NCBI GenBank assembly: GCA_900175165.2
Contig: FWWN02000253.1
Span: forward strand, 1 to 64,000
Origin: Rhizomucor pusillus
Lineage: Eukaryota > Mucoromycota > Mucoromycetes > Mucorales > Lichtheimiaceae
Direction of reading: 5' to 3'
DNA length: 64,000 nt
In this document: positions 34,161-47,100 of the stretch, piece after piece
How positions within the stretch are numbered: the first letter of the stretch is position 1
Layout: each line of letters begins with the position of its first letter
The notes under the pieces: generated by a model
Databases searched by the model: none
Told to the model about the DNA's origin: nothing
What the model saw: only the letters and a program-made list of their open reading frames with translations
Program-made: the position numbers and the translations under genes

Positions 34161-37100
34161 TTATTTCCGGCCTAAAAATCCACTGTATCCTGATGATGAA
34201 GAGTTTCTATTTTGTTGCTGTGTTTGCCTTGAAGACATTGTCCAACCTCCTTCTTGCATAGCAGCAGAAGCGTCGAACGAGGATCTCCTTGGTCCAGTGA
34301 GGCCACCGCCCGGTTTTTGAGCCATCAGTCTTGCAGAGCTTTGATTACTTGTCGTTGTTGTTGTGTCGACCTTGTTGGTGCTGTTACTTGGCATGGGCGA
34401 CACCGGCCGACTGCGTCGTCCTAGATCGATGTACGAAGACGCGGAATTCTCGCTGCCTACTTCGTCGTCACTTGAAAGGACTTGTTTCAGCTTTGCAACT
34501 TGATGAACCAACGGTTCCAAATCTCTTGCGAGCGATTTCTGTGCACGCTGCACGGCCTCGTACTCAGCTTCCAGAGCTTTTAGAGCCATCTTCTTTTCAG
34601 CCAACTGTTTATCCAGTTGTTCATGCTCTTGCTGTTGTTGCTGCTGCAAGGGCTGCTTCCGCTCTGTAGCGTGAGATGAAGAAGAGGATTGGTCAAGGTG
34701 CTCGACCGCGCGCAGGATAAGGTCTTCAATCATCCTGTACATGACACCGGTATATTCTTCCAAGTGATCGCGCATGTTAGACATGGACTTGTCGAAGTAT
34801 TCGCGTGCGTTTTCCTCGTAGCGTTTGAGCTGTTGGTTGCTTTCATCGTTACTCTTGTTGCTGCTGCTATTATTGTTCACGTCGCGCCAGTGGCTGTTGA
34901 ATGCAGTCTTGACAGCGCGGCGCACGGTCTCCTCCATGTGGCTCGAGTTGAACTTGTCGAGAATACGAAGCGTGCGCTCAACTAAGCCTCGGGTACTCTG
35001 CATCATTTCTTCCAGCTCCTCAGCGGCTGACGACGACGTCGCGATGTTACCTACTGCGTCGGCAACAGCGTCGTTGGTCCTCACTGCATTGTTGCCGTTG
35101 GTAAGTCGCTGCTTCTGCTGCGTCTCCTGCATAGCTTTGATGGATGTCAGTCGTTCCTGGATTTGCTCGAGCTGCTCAGAAACAGCGCTGCTACTCTCAA
35201 GCTGAGCAATGATGTGGTTGAATAGCTGGCCCATGACATCAACACCCTTTTCGTTCTCCTGGCGAGCCTGGTCTTGAGATTCTTGCAGCAATTTGCCCAG
35301 CTCCAGTAGCTTTTCCAACTTTCCATTCATTTCAACCATCCTGTTTTCACTCTCGAACTTGTCTTGTCGCTCCTCCTCCTCCTTTCCATCATCTTGGCTA
35401 TTATTGTTTACTAGCATGGTTTGTATATCTTGAATCATGCTCTGGATGGCTTCCATCCTTGTATCATCAATGTGGATGCCTTTACGCTCTTCTTCAACGT
35501 ACTCCATGGTGGTGGTCATGAGCCGTGTTTGCGACAGTTGCAGCATTTCCATCATTTGCAGCATATCATTCAACTTTTCCTCTATCCTGCTGCTGCTGGT
35601 AGAGGTATTATTACTCTCTTGTGCATTGTTTTCCTGCAACGCTGCTGTTGCTGTCTGCCGTTCCTTGGATGTTTCCATGAACTGCGTCATTTCCGCTTGC
35701 AATTCCGTCCATCCACTCTTGGCTTCCTGCAGAATATCGCTCAATTTGGTGATGCCTGACTTCATATCCATAATGTGACCTTGCACCAGTGGCTGCGAAT
35801 CACTGTGCATCTTGATAGCATCTCTCAATGAATTCAGGCTAAACTTGACATCCTTGATGGTATCTTTCACTGTGCGGGTATCATCCTGCTCCTCCTGTGC
35901 AGCCTGTTCCAGCTCTGTCGCTTTCTTACGCCACTCTTCCATTTCCTTTTGTGTATCTAAGCACTCTTGCTCCTTTTTCGTAAGTTGCGACTCCAACATA
36001 TTCGTCTTGTTCCGCCAGATGGAAAGTTCACGCCGCAGCAGTTCATACTGCGTATCCATCTCGTCCAGCTCCTTTTCGCGTGCCTCGTTCTTGTCATGCA
36101 TGGCCTCCAGTTCTTCCTTGAGCCGATCTTGCACAGCAGCAAGCTCGTCCCTTAGCTGCTGATTTTCTGCTTTCAGGTTATCCACCGATGCTTGCAGTTC
36201 GCGGTTCATCTGGTCAGCTGTTGTCACGCGCGATTGGAGCTCGCTGTGTGTTGCCATTGATACTTTGCCCAGAATCGATGTGAGTGCATCGATCCAGGCC
36301 TTGCGTGACGCTATATCGTCCGTCGCCAGGATCACGTCTTCGCGCTTGACGAGGATCCGGAACTCCCACTTGATACCTGCCCTGTATTCTTGCGCGCGTG
36401 GCTCGACTTCAACTGCTTCGCTCATATCGTATGTCTGAATATGACTCGAGAACTGCAAAGGGAACCTCTGTTTTAGCACCAACGTCCTTTTTGTTTTTCC
36501 TTTTTCTTTAAAAATTTAGTACCTTGTCATCTTTGTATAGATAGAGCCCTCCTGGCTTGATAGCATTGCCATGTTTTGCTACAGCGTACACTGGTTTCCA
36601 TTGCTGCACAATGTTAGATAAATTATTATTAAAATTTTGCAAAGACTATTATTGTAATGGCTTATTACCATCAGACCGTTTTTTTTATATAACCATCCTT
36701 CCCGGACCACTCGAAATTCTTGACTGCTTGTACGGACTATGCGGGGTTGTTGATCCTTGTGTCCTGCAGTAGCAGTTTCGTCCGGTTCTTCCACGATGGC
36801 TGCTGGAGACGGCGACCTTGCAGATAATACGCTGCTGCTTCCAGATGACGAAACAGTCGTGTTGCTTCGTATTGAGCCGGACGGGCTGAGCATGCGGGAT
36901 GGGTGCTGCTGTTGCTGCATAAGCCATTGATGATGCTGCTGGAGTGCAGCCACTGACTTCTTGCCGGTGGCAATGATAGGACGCCGAGGCAGTTTATGGG
37001 CATCCGTGTCGCCGCCTCCATCATTCATAGCCAACTGTTGCTGCCTACGGATAGGCTGCGATTGGGTATACGAGGTTGCGATGCTGCTGGGTCGTACGGT

Positions 37101-37181
37101 GCCTGTATCCGTTGCCCTACTGCTGCTGCTGCTTCGCCAAGTATTGGAAATGGATGGACGTGGCTCTGGTTTTTCGTACAT
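34161..37181 (-). CDS. PH-domain protein with a long coiled coil
   Basis: Three exons, 37181-36669, 36603-36523 and 36452-34161, give 961 residues in frame. The first 150 residues are Ser/Gln-rich and disordered. A pleckstrin-homology domain spans both introns: it opens REGWLYKKNG, continues QWKPVYAVAKHG and GGLYLYKDDK, then WEFRILVKRED, and closes with a Trp helix (RKAWIDALTSILG). The rest, roughly residues 290-880, is heptad-rich coiled coil with Asn/Ser/Gln interruptions. A Ser/Thr-rich tail follows. Such a plan suits a membrane-binding cortical scaffold, but I recognise no named orthologue. Several long open frames on the opposite strand are shadows of the coiled coil. Confidence 0.85.
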
Positions 37182-37755
37182 TACTGCTTGGCCTCAGAAG
37201 AATAATCGAAAAGAAATAAAAAAGTAGCTAAAGTATAGGTTAGATTATTTACCATTATCCAAAGGAAAACTCTAGTTGCCTTTTATGGGCAATTATGGAC
37301 AACAAAAACAATGGCCCCCTCATGGAAATCAAAGGTCAAAAAAAAGAAGAGAGACATGCACTACGGAGAGGTCACGGTGACCTGCTGTATACATTGCTCC
37401 AATGCATGTATTGTTCGCATCTATATCCGTTGGAAAGATGATCGAACTTTCGGGTAAAAGTATATGTTTGCAGATAAGCGCTTCACGCTTCGCTTCGCTC
37501 GCTGCGCTTGGTTCATTGAAGCTCATGCTGATCCGAATCCGTGGGGTAACCTCGCTTGGCCTTCATAAACCTCCATTCTCCGGCGGTTTGCAAGCAAAAT
37601 GATGCTACAGTAAAAAAGAAGGCTAACTCCCCTGACATGGCGCAAGCGCGATTCATGCTTTTTTATCCCGAATCCAATTTAATGCAAATGTAATACCGCA
37701 GCTTTCCATCTTTTTCCTTGTTCTTTGTCCTTTTTCTCGACGACGATCGCAGAAA
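37182..37755. other. Divergent intergenic stretch
   Basis: Upstream regions of the PH-domain gene (-) and the TDA3-like gene (+). No gene seen. A TC-rich tract precedes the + gene (37700-37740), typical of fungal leaders. Confidence 0.4.
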
Positions 37756-39045
37756 ATGGCCAAGCACATTGTTGTCGTAGGAGCTGGAGCAGTAGGCGCA
37801 TGCACAGCCTACTTTCTCGCTCAAAAAGCAACGCCAGGTCTGACCGTCACTGTCGTTGAAAAGACCAAGGTCGCGTGTGCCGCGAGTGGCAAAGCCGGTG
37901 GATTCCTTGCTCGAGATTGGTAAGCGTTCACAAATCATGGAATGCTGGACAAGTAGCAAAAGAGAATTTTTGCTCAACTTCTGTGTGTGCTAGGTGCGAC
38001 GGCAGCGCTATCGGTCCTATAGCACGCAAGTCATTTGCTTTGCACGCAGAACTGGCCGACAAACTCGATGGAAAATCTAAGTACGGATACCGCCCAGTCG
38101 ACACATACTCTGTTTTCGTCCAAACTGGCAAAAAGGCAGGCCAAAGAAAACCGGCTGCTGTGGAATCGAGCACTATCGAGTGGGTCGACAATGAGAATAT
38201 CAAGGCTATCCAGCAATTGGGAACAACAAGTGACACAGCTCAGGTGCATCCCGGCCAGTTTACCAACACTGTGCTGGGAGCAGCAGAGGACACTGGCATT
38301 GTTCGGGTTCAGTGCGGCACAGGAGTATCTGGATTATTATATTCGGAAGAAGATGGACATACGGTGGTGGGTGTCGAGCTGGAAAACGGTGATAACATCC
38401 AGGCCGACGCTGTCATTGTATGCATGGGACCATGGAGTGGACAGCTAGAGCTGAAAGGAAGCAGCCACCGGGTGAACGCACTGCCGATCGAAGGCTCGCG
38501 TGCACACTCTATTGTATGTCGGCCCAAATTAACGGTGCCTGCACAAGCACTGTTCACGGAAATCATTGAAGGCAGAAGAAGCTATTCACCCGAGGTATAT
38601 CCACGTCCGGTAGGTTCCCCAGTATATGTATCCAGCGTAACCTGTATTCATTGCTAATGCTGTGATGTTTATTTGGCAGGACGGTACCGTGTACATGTGT
38701 GGAGCCACCGACGACGAACCGCTGCCTTCCTCTGCAGATCAAGTAAAGATAGACCAAGAAGCCATAGATCAGCTCAAGGCACTCAAAGACGTAGTGTCAC
38801 CACAGCTTGAAGGTGAAATTACCGCAGAGCAAGCTTGCTACCTGCCTATTTCCCGGGACGGTACACCTTTGATTGGTATGCATCCCAAATACAAGCAGCT
38901 CTACGTCGCTACCGGCCATTCATGCTGGGGTATCCTGAACTCTCCTGCGACGGGTCTCATGATGGCCGAACTTGTTTTGAACGGCGAAGTCTATAGCATA
39001 GACGAGCGTGCTGTTCGCTCAGTGGATCCTAGGAATCGTTGCTAA
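37756..39045 (+). CDS. TDA3: FAD-dependent oxidoreductase, TDA3-like (DAO family)
   Basis: Three exons, 37756-37919, 37994-38609 and 38680-39045, give 381 residues. The N-terminus has the Rossmann dinucleotide motif VVGAGAVGACTAYFLAQ, followed by VVEK and the ASGKAGGFLARDW block typical of this subgroup. Further marks of the DAO fold are DAVIVCMGPWSG, a YPRPDGTVYMCG strand and the C-terminal LYVATGHSCWGILNSPATG FAD loop. The yeast relative Tda3 affects endosome-to-Golgi traffic; its substrate is not established. Length fits the subgroup, and there is no obvious targeting signal. Confidence 0.85.
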
Positions 39046-39204
39046 ACAATTTTGCTATTAATTCTAATATCATTTTTGCGCAATGATGCTGCTTGTCTCG
39101 TCAGAGCGGGAATCAAAAGTTGCTTTTTCATAATTGATAAAGCAGAAAGTGGCTGGCAATTTTTTCTTGGGATATATTTTTTCCAACCTTGATCATTGAG
39201 CATA

Positions 39205-40086
39205 ATGGATGTCACAGAGATCCTCGAAGCACAAAAGGCTCAGTTGTAAGTAGAGCACTGTTGCTGCAAATGACGATTGCAAGATTGGAGGAACTCAGAT
39301 TGGAAAGACTGACATGGTGTAAAAAAGTAAACCGATCACTGTAGAAAAGCTTGTACCTCTCGATTTCGATGTTAATCTACTAGCTGGATTCGATACCAAT
39401 GCACTCGACGAGAAACGGTTAGCGTAAGTGGGAAAGACTGGAATATATGCGACAATTAGAGGGTTTAATGAAGACTATGCAGGGGCAATGAACGGGACGA
39501 ATATCTGTTACAATTGACTCGAGACAATACCCAGCTCGTAGTAAACGAATTGTTCAAACTCCCAGTCGAGGGAGCAGATACCGGTATTCTTGCAAAACTG
39601 CCTGAACGCATCAACAAACTTCCTCGCGAGAAGCCAGTACCTGCCGATCGACCTCTGACACGCTGGGAGAAGTTTGCAAAGGCCAAGGGCATCAAGAACC
39701 GCAAGAGAGAGCGATTTGTGTGGGACGAGGAGAAGCAAAAGTATGTTCCCCGATGGGGTTACGCTGGCGGCAACAAGAAGGAGGATATGGACGACTGGTT
39801 GCTCGAAGTACCTCAGAACGCCGACCCTATGGAAGATCAGTATGCAAAGAAGCGCGAGGAGAAGAAGGTTCGAGTGGAGAAGAATGCAAAGCGACGACGA
39901 CGAAACGAGGAAGAGGCCGCAGCTGCAACCATGTCCGGCAAAAAGGATATCAAAGAGTTCAAAAAGGACGAATTGCAGGCGGCTATCGCTGCTGCCAAAA
40001 CTGCTACTGCAAGCTTGGGCAAGCACGATCCCGAGCTTCCAAAGAAGAAGAAAAAGACTGGCACCACCAAAAAGTCGAAAAAATAA
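39205..40086 (+). CDS. RRS1: Ribosome biogenesis regulator Rrs1
   Basis: Nucleolar factor that, with Rpf2, brings 5S rRNA with uL18/uL5 into the pre-60S particle. Three exons, 39205-39245, 39328-39423 and 39483-40086, give 246 residues. Conserved Rrs1 blocks: MDVTEILEAQ start, PLDFDVNLLAGFD, LPREKPVPADRPLTRWEKFAKAKGI, RFVWDEEKQKYVPRWGY. The tail is Lys/Arg-rich with KKKKK runs, suited to nucleolar retention. The first intron ends in an A-run acceptor (AAAAAAG), which is atypical but is the only site that keeps frame. An AAT repeat follows the stop (40086-40102). Confidence 0.93.
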
Positions 40087-41266
40087 TAATAATAATAATA
40101 ATAGTAGCCATCGATCATTGTCAACATCATATCTTTTCCCCGTTTTGCGTTTTCTCCTTTGTTTTTATATTCTACACATGCACATCGTTTACACATATAA
40201 AAAGCATTGTCATTGTTGTCTCATGTCTGAAACGCAAAAGGTTTAACGATCGAAAAAGAAAAGACAAGACGCATTGTTTTTTACTGGTTACAAAGGGGGA
40301 GTTGGTGTATATTATCGTACGATTTTCATCACTGCTATGCACGGATCGAATCCACTTCCATTGTGGTGTAAATAACAAGTTTCACGGTCGACAAGTGTAA
40401 CTAAAAAACTTTAGTGCCTGTTCTAAATAGTAGTCTGTAAGATGACATTCCCGGTAGTTGACACAACATATTACATCACGAGGTTGCGAGGCGGCGGCGG
40501 CGTAGTAGTACTATTCATCAACCAAGAAGAATCCTCAACGGTAATCAGAATGCATTTGGGGCCGGGGGGAGCACAGACGTCTCAAAGTGGGTATTGTCCC
40601 CCAAAGTACCGGGGCCGAGAAGAGCAAAGTTCTATCTCTCTTTGGAGATCGAGATGCCGATGTACACAAAAGAATAACTGAGAAACAAATGAAGAAGCTG
40701 GCTTTCCTCTCTTACAGCCATGTGCGCGTGTATGTGCGCGCGCACAAATAAAATATAAAACGCCAAAAGATGCAGGCGCCAGGACGGTGATGATCTGCTA
40801 CATATCATGTTTCTGTCTTTTCTTCCTCCAGGGCCCCCATCCCCCGGGAGAATATACGCACATGTGTACATCTTTTTTNNNNNNNNNNNNNNNNNNNNNN
40901 NNGGAAAACGGATCGTTCCCAGACACGCGCCAAAAGTTCCGTTTAGGCTGCAGCAGGCTGTTGCAGCACCAGCTGACATGTTTGCTACAGTTGCCGAACC
41001 TTGTTTGCAGACCCAGCAACAACAAGTTTTGGTAAAACTGCTAACAGCAAAAAAAGCACAATACATTGCGATGCGCAGAAAATCTATAAAGGTTGATGTT
41101 TTATACAGAAAATAAAGCGGATGAAACAAGACCTTCCATACTGGAGAGAGAGAGAGAGATGGGAGAGGGAGATGTAGCAATGATGTAAATTTACGGGACA
41201 AGTAATGTTGGAAAGAGAGAGAGAGAGAAAGAAGACGGCAACACAAACAAGATTATCAGAAAATAT
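40087..41266. other. Convergent intergenic stretch with assembly gap
   Basis: 3' regions of RRS1 and the cyclin gene. It contains an AAT repeat, a GA-rich microsatellite tract (41144-41240) and 24 unresolved bases. No gene seen; frames crossing the gap are not meaningful. Confidence 0.5.
40879..40902. other. Assembly gap (24 N)
   Basis: Twenty-four N bases following a T-run. The true length and content are unknown. Confidence 0.95.
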
Positions 41267-42197
41267 TTACATGAAAGAAAAAGCTGCAGTGGGGGCGATA
41301 TGGTACATGTAATCGTTGGGTACATAGTTTGGAGGTGCTGCATCCACGTCGACGCTGTAACCAGACAGGCTGCTGTTTGTAGAATTGTCGCTATACCGAC
41401 GGGTTTTCCATTCGTATGGATCATAATACATGTACTGTGGCGTACAGTAGCTGTAATACGAAGGTTGGTTGTACACAGGATACCCGAATGTATGACCAGT
41501 CATCAGAAGCGAGTCGTCCTGCTGATAACATGGATAGTAATACACCCCCGCTGCAGGGTATCCAGAATACACTGACCGATCGTGTATAGAGTTGCACTGG
41601 GCGACCCATTCTGCAAAGACGGTATCGTGAACATGCAGCATATGCTTGAGTTGATGCAAAAAATCAATCTCCATCTTGACCAGTTCCGGCACGGGTATCA
41701 TGGAGGCGCGAGACCAATAGTTCTAATAAGAGAACAATCCTGCTTTAGGCATTTCCTTCCTCCACCCCCAACAACAACAAACAACAATGTGTACCGAGTC
41801 CACAGTGCCGCAGTCTTCGACGAACTTGTAGGCCAGTAACAGTGCTGTGAGGAACAAGCTTCGCTCGGAACCGTACGTTGGCGGCGGTGTATTCGATTGT
41901 GCGTAGGTTTGTACGTATTTCAGACTTTTTAACATAGTATTCTTAGCGACGGGTTCTCTCTCTATTTTCTCATTGTGTATATTCTGCGTTGCTGCACAGT
42001 AGCTGCTGCCACAGCAACAACTGTTGGACCGCATACCTTGTGTAGACTACTGAGGGAGAGACATTGATGTAGCCAAGGATTGTCTGACAGTAGGTGTAAA
42101 AGTCGAATTGTCTTGAGCTATCCCACTTGTTCCAGAATGACGAGACGACGGCTGTACATAGACCAGGGAGGTCCTGTATCTGTTTCAACTGTGCCAT
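41267..42197 (-). CDS. PCL/Pho80-type cyclin
   Basis: Regulatory partner of a Pho85-like cyclin-dependent kinase, by family. Three exons on the minus strand, 42197-42037, 41924-41795 and 41722-41267, give 248 residues in frame. The cyclin box appears as FDFYTYCQTILGYINVSPSVV, then SLKYVQTYAQ, RSLFLTALLLAYKFVED, NYWSRASMIPVPELVKMEIDFL and HMLHVHDTVFAEW. The C-terminal 80 residues are rich in Tyr, Ser and Pro, with no known motif. The fit is to the Pcl1/2/9 subgroup rather than Pho80 itself, but this is uncertain. The end of exon 2 could be a few bases later. Confidence 0.8.
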
Positions 42198-44144
42198 AAT
42201 GGAAAGAAAAGTGATTCTTTAATCGGCAGCGTCGGCGAGGAATTTTTTTTTCTGGGAGGACAACTGCTGTGTGTGTGCGTGTGTGCGCCATGACGTTTTT
42301 GAGGAGTTTTTCCAAGGTCGGGGAGAGATCAATGCTGCTGCTGTTGTGTGTGTGTGAGCACGCACCCTGGTTCATGCACTCTTACTGGCAGTGTGCGAAG
42401 AAGCGGGACTTCGACTGCGTCCTTTTTACATGACAACCCCATTCCCTTCCACCTCCCTTACAATGTATATCTATATCGAAGATATCACTTAAAGGGAGCA
42501 TATAAGCTTTTTTTTCTTTGATCTGGAAAAGAACAAAGATGAACTGCTGCTTTCCCAAGTTTGGCAAAGTATTGTGCTTGCAGGAACTTTCTTGCGGGCT
42601 GTGAGTGGTGACGGTGGAGCGGAGACACATACACACGCACATCCAGCAGCAGCAGCAACAAACCTCCTCCTCATCTTCGGGGGGTTCGCATGCTCCTCTG
42701 CTAACAAAGTATATCATGAAACCGATCGTTGCAAGCGCAGTGATATATATATATATATATATATATTTCGCCATTGGTCATACAAAGATTGTAGCGTTGC
42801 TATGGGCTCTATTCGTTATCATTGCTTACCGTAGAAGGAACCATTAAATATATACAGTACAACAATATGTTGATCACCTGCACGCCGAAAGAGGAGAACA
42901 TTGTAGGCGACCGAACCAAAGTCGTTACCATGATGCAAGTTCTAGGCCCTTGGATTCTCTCTTTTTTTTTTTACGTCGCCGCCAATGGACAAGTTTCTTT
43001 TTGGGCAATGAAAGAAGGGCTGGGTTTGGAGTCCCGAACGGCGACGACCAAGCACAGACCCGCCCGCCAGCCGATTGATGGTGGAAAGATAGAAACTCGC
43101 TGGAGGCGGGGAGGTATCCGATTGATCACCGGGTTTTTAGCCCACTACATATCTTAGATTACCATGGAAACTAGCCACCAAGATGTTGTTGCCGACAATA
43201 GCATTCTCTAAACTCACAATGATACTCGATTGCTACAGGGAGTATTGGAAGCACAAGTCTGCAACTGCAATGCGCAGCGCACGCAAAACAAAGAGCGCCT
43301 GGGTCGCCATTAGAAAATGGCGGAATACAGGCTTAGAAAGATAATGATTAACATATTTCGAAAGGAAAAGCGTCGTGAAGCGACTTAGCGCTGATACCAT
43401 AACCAATAATTGATATTCGAGATATTCATCCCATCGCCTGTGCCATCATCGGCACCGCGGGTCCACGCAGCAGCTGAAGGCTTTTCCAGACTTTTTGACA
43501 AAGCCGCAGCATACGCAGATGATAACGTAAAGCATCTGTCTGATTTTAAGCTTTGTGACCATGACCGGAAAATCTGTCTTAGACCTCGATAACGAGCGTA
43601 ACGGACGCCAACTGTCCTTGATCAATGATGGGCATTGGAAACGGTTTCGCGACTCATTCCCCCATCAGAAGTCCAGATCGTTCGAAACTTGTGCGGATAG
43701 GATCAAGCCTCGACTGGAAGGAAGATTTTTATTGAATCCTTTGAACAAACATGGCCTAGACACGGCAGATTTACCCCAGATTTCATCCTGCACAAAGAGA
43801 AGATTGCTTGATAAGGTCCACCATCATTATACCTGATGCTAATGCTAAATGTCGACTGGCTCCAACTGTCTGATAAAAGCGATCCATACTCTTGTGGTGC
43901 ACTCTACTCGGTTATTAACATGCACTCAGCTAGAGTCAGAAGGAGATGGTAGCCAAAAGCTCCAAGTTCGTAAAGCTCAAAGAGAGAGAGCCAAAGTCAT
44001 GGACAAAAAATACATAATAAACCTTACATAGGAATGTATTGAAAAAAAAAAACATACTATAACGTATGTATCGGAAACAATGCGGAAGAAATAGGGGAAC
44101 ATTATAGATTATACATTGTACAATGTGCTAATTAAGCTGCACCG
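42198..44144. other. Intergenic stretch between the cyclin and ABC transporter genes
   Basis: About 1.9 kb. It holds the cyclin upstream region with TG-rich and CA-rich tracts (42268-42355; 42627-42640), an AT microsatellite and possible coding scraps on the plus strand at 43410-43836 without recognisable homology or exon structure. Confidence 0.45.
42743..42766. repeat. (AT)n microsatellite
   Basis: Twelve AT units in tandem, in the upstream region of the cyclin gene. Confidence 0.85.
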
Positions 44145-47100
44145 TTAAGCTGCACCGAGGGATTGCTCTCGTACAAGATCAGCATAAACACCATTCAGCC
44201 GCAAAAGCTCAAAGTGTGACCCTCTCTCCACAACTCGGCCATTTTTGATAACGAATATCACGTCTGCATTCTGAATAGTGGACAATCGATGAGCAATTGT
44301 AATCGTAGTCCGGCCTCCTTGACTGATGATATTGTCCAATGCTTGCTGCACCATTTTTTCGGATTCGCTGTCCAGCGCAGATGTCGCCTCATCAAGTAAT
44401 AGAATCTTGGGTTTCCGAATAAGCGCTCGTGCAATTGCTATGCGTTGCTTCTGGCCGCCAGAAAGTTGTGAGCCCTAATAAAAGTACATTTGTTAGATCG
44501 TGCCATTTTTCATATTACTGATGAAATTCTGATATTACCTTATCTCCAACATTTGTGTTATAACCATCTGGCAGGTTGGTGATAAAGCTGTGAATATTGG
44601 CCGCCTTTGCCGCTTCTTCTACTTGCGCTTGAGTCACGTTTGCATCTTCGCCGATGCCAAACCGAATGTTTTCACCGATAGTCAAATTGAATAGGACAGG
44701 TTCTTGGCCGACCAACGCCATATGGCTACGCAAATTATGCAGATAGAATCCCTTGACATTGTGATCATCGAGACGGACGGTACCAGAAAGAGGATCATAC
44801 CAGCGTTGGAGCATACCGATGCAAGTAGACTTGCCACATCCAGATGGTCCCACAAGCGCAATTGTCTGCCCACTGTATCCGTGCAAATTAAATTGGCCGT
44901 TGAAGATGGGAAGGTCTGGTCTTGCCGGGTATCGGAAAGTGATGTTTTCAAACGAGACGTCTCCGGATATCTGGGACGATTTGGCTTCATAGCCCTCCAG
45001 GTCGGGATCGATAGCGGTTCTTCGTTCGAGTACTTCAAACATCGTGATGGCAGACACCTTGGCTTTCATGTACGTCGATACGAAGGTACTGGCCTGGCCA
45101 GCGCCTTGCATCGTAATAAGCACGGCCATCAGACAGACGAACAACGGGGTGACCTCCATACTTCCGTCTTCTATGAACTTGATACCGGCGTAAAAGGAGA
45201 CACCAGCAGCGTATAAAACAACACCTTGCATGATACCAAAGGAAATAGATGACAGATATGCCTTGCGGATAGCCAATCGATGCGGTCGCTCCGTAGCCTT
45301 GCTGTATCTGTTTTCAAAGTATTCCTGCTTGCCCAGAGCAGCGACGGTCCGGATTTCCTTGATAGCTTCGCTGGCAATCTGCCCACTGTGCTCGTTCGCC
45401 TTGGCTGTCTTGTCCTGGAAGCCGCTCTGAAGCCGTGCTTCGTAGAAAGTTGCGCCGAAAATTAATGGAGACCAGACAAGCACCACCAGTGTCATCTTCC
45501 AACTGTACACAATAGAAATAACCATGCCTAGTAATATTTCATCGGTCAGGTCTCAAGTGATGGGAGTGATAATAACGGCTAGATGGATATATACTTACCT
45601 GTAATCACTGTAGAAATCATCTGAAGGACGTCGGCCCACACTCTAGTCACCACTTCGTGGACGTTCACAGCATCGACGTTCAGCCGGGAAGTAAGAGCAC
45701 CAAGAGAGTTTTCTTCGAGATCAAAGTAGCCGATTTCTTGCCTAAGGAAGGCACGGAAGACAGCGGCTCGGAAATGTTCTGTATATCGTTCTCCAGCAAC
45801 TTCAAAGGCTCCGGTCATCAAAGAGTTTCCGATAAAGGCGCCGATACCAATGATGACAAAGACAAGTGCCCAAAGATTCGCTCCAGTTACTCCAACGACG
45901 CTTGCTGTTGCATCGTCGCCGTTGTCCATCACCAGTGTAAAGATAGTTCGGATGACAATGTAACCAATACAAGGCTTGACAGCACCGGCAATCAAAGAAC
46001 CACAGCCTCCTAGGAACAGCAGATGCCACTCAGGTCGTAGCTGCGAAACAATCTTGCGGATAGGTGTTCTCTGGTGTCGTTTCTTCTTCAACTCGGCCTT
46101 CTCGCGGAGACGCTTCATCTCGTACGCATCCACAGACACCACGCTGCTGTGCGTACCACTGCGCTGTAAACTGCCGTCAACGTATGGGTTTGGTTCTTTG
46201 TCTTCGTCTTCTGGCATTGAGACAGACATATCTTGATGTCCGTCAAATTGCACCTTGTCTTCATACTGGACGAAGCTGTGACAATTTCCTTGATCCTCTT
46301 CGGTAGTGCTGATTTCTTGTTTTCTGACCAGTTCAGCGTAGATTCCGTTTTGAGCCAAGAGTTCGCTGTGCGTGCCTTGTTCAATCAGGTCGCCTCTGTG
46401 CATTACAACAATCTTGTCAGCATTTCGGATGGTAGATAAACGATGGGCAATAACGATCGTCGTTCGGTTCACGGAAGCTGCGTCTAGAGCACGCTGTACC
46501 AAGCGTTCAGACTGGGTGTCCAAAGCAGATGTTGCCTAAGCAATAAGTGTGTAGTTTGGTTAGGAATTGGTCGATTGAGGCGGTTTCTGGAATATTGTGC
46601 ACATACTTCGTCGAGCAAAAGGATGGGTGGATTTTTCAAGATTGCCCGGGCAATAGCAATTCGTTGTTTCTGACCGCCAGAAAGCATACCACTACCAACT
46701 AGAGTATCGTATCCTTGAGGAAGCTTGGAAATGAATGCATGGCAGTTGGCTTTTTGACACGCTGCGACGATTTCTTCTTGACTTGCCGATCTGTTGAGTC
46801 CCATCATTAAGTTCTGGCGAATGCTCATATTGAACAAGACAGGTTCCTGACTGACAACACCGATCTGTTCGCGTAACCACCGCAGGTTCAGTTGACGGAT
46901 ATCTGTGCCATCCAAGAAGACTTGACCTTGCAGAGGATCGTAAAAGCGTTGGAGAAGCTGGATCGAAGTAGATTTGCCGGAACCAGAGGCACCCACGAAA
47001 GCAACAGTGGTGCCAGGCTCGATATCGAGGCACAAGTTTTTGAGGATAGTGACATCCGGTCTTGTTGGGTACTTGAACATAACATTGCGAAACTCGACGC

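Noticed and set aside
34331..36162. Several plus-strand frames with Ser/Leu/Cys-rich content
   Set aside because: Shadows of the PH-domain coiled-coil gene; composition is the complement of Gln/Glu/Lys codons.
41144..41240. GA-rich tract as a possible regulatory element
   Set aside because: Simple sequence in a convergent 3' region next to an assembly gap; nothing specific supports a function.
40632..41246. Open frames crossing the N gap
   Set aside because: They depend on translating unresolved bases and GA-rich repeat; not supported.
43410..43836. Two plus-strand frames of 60-93 residues
   Set aside because: No start context, splice partner or recognisable motif; kept only as a note in the intergenic entry.
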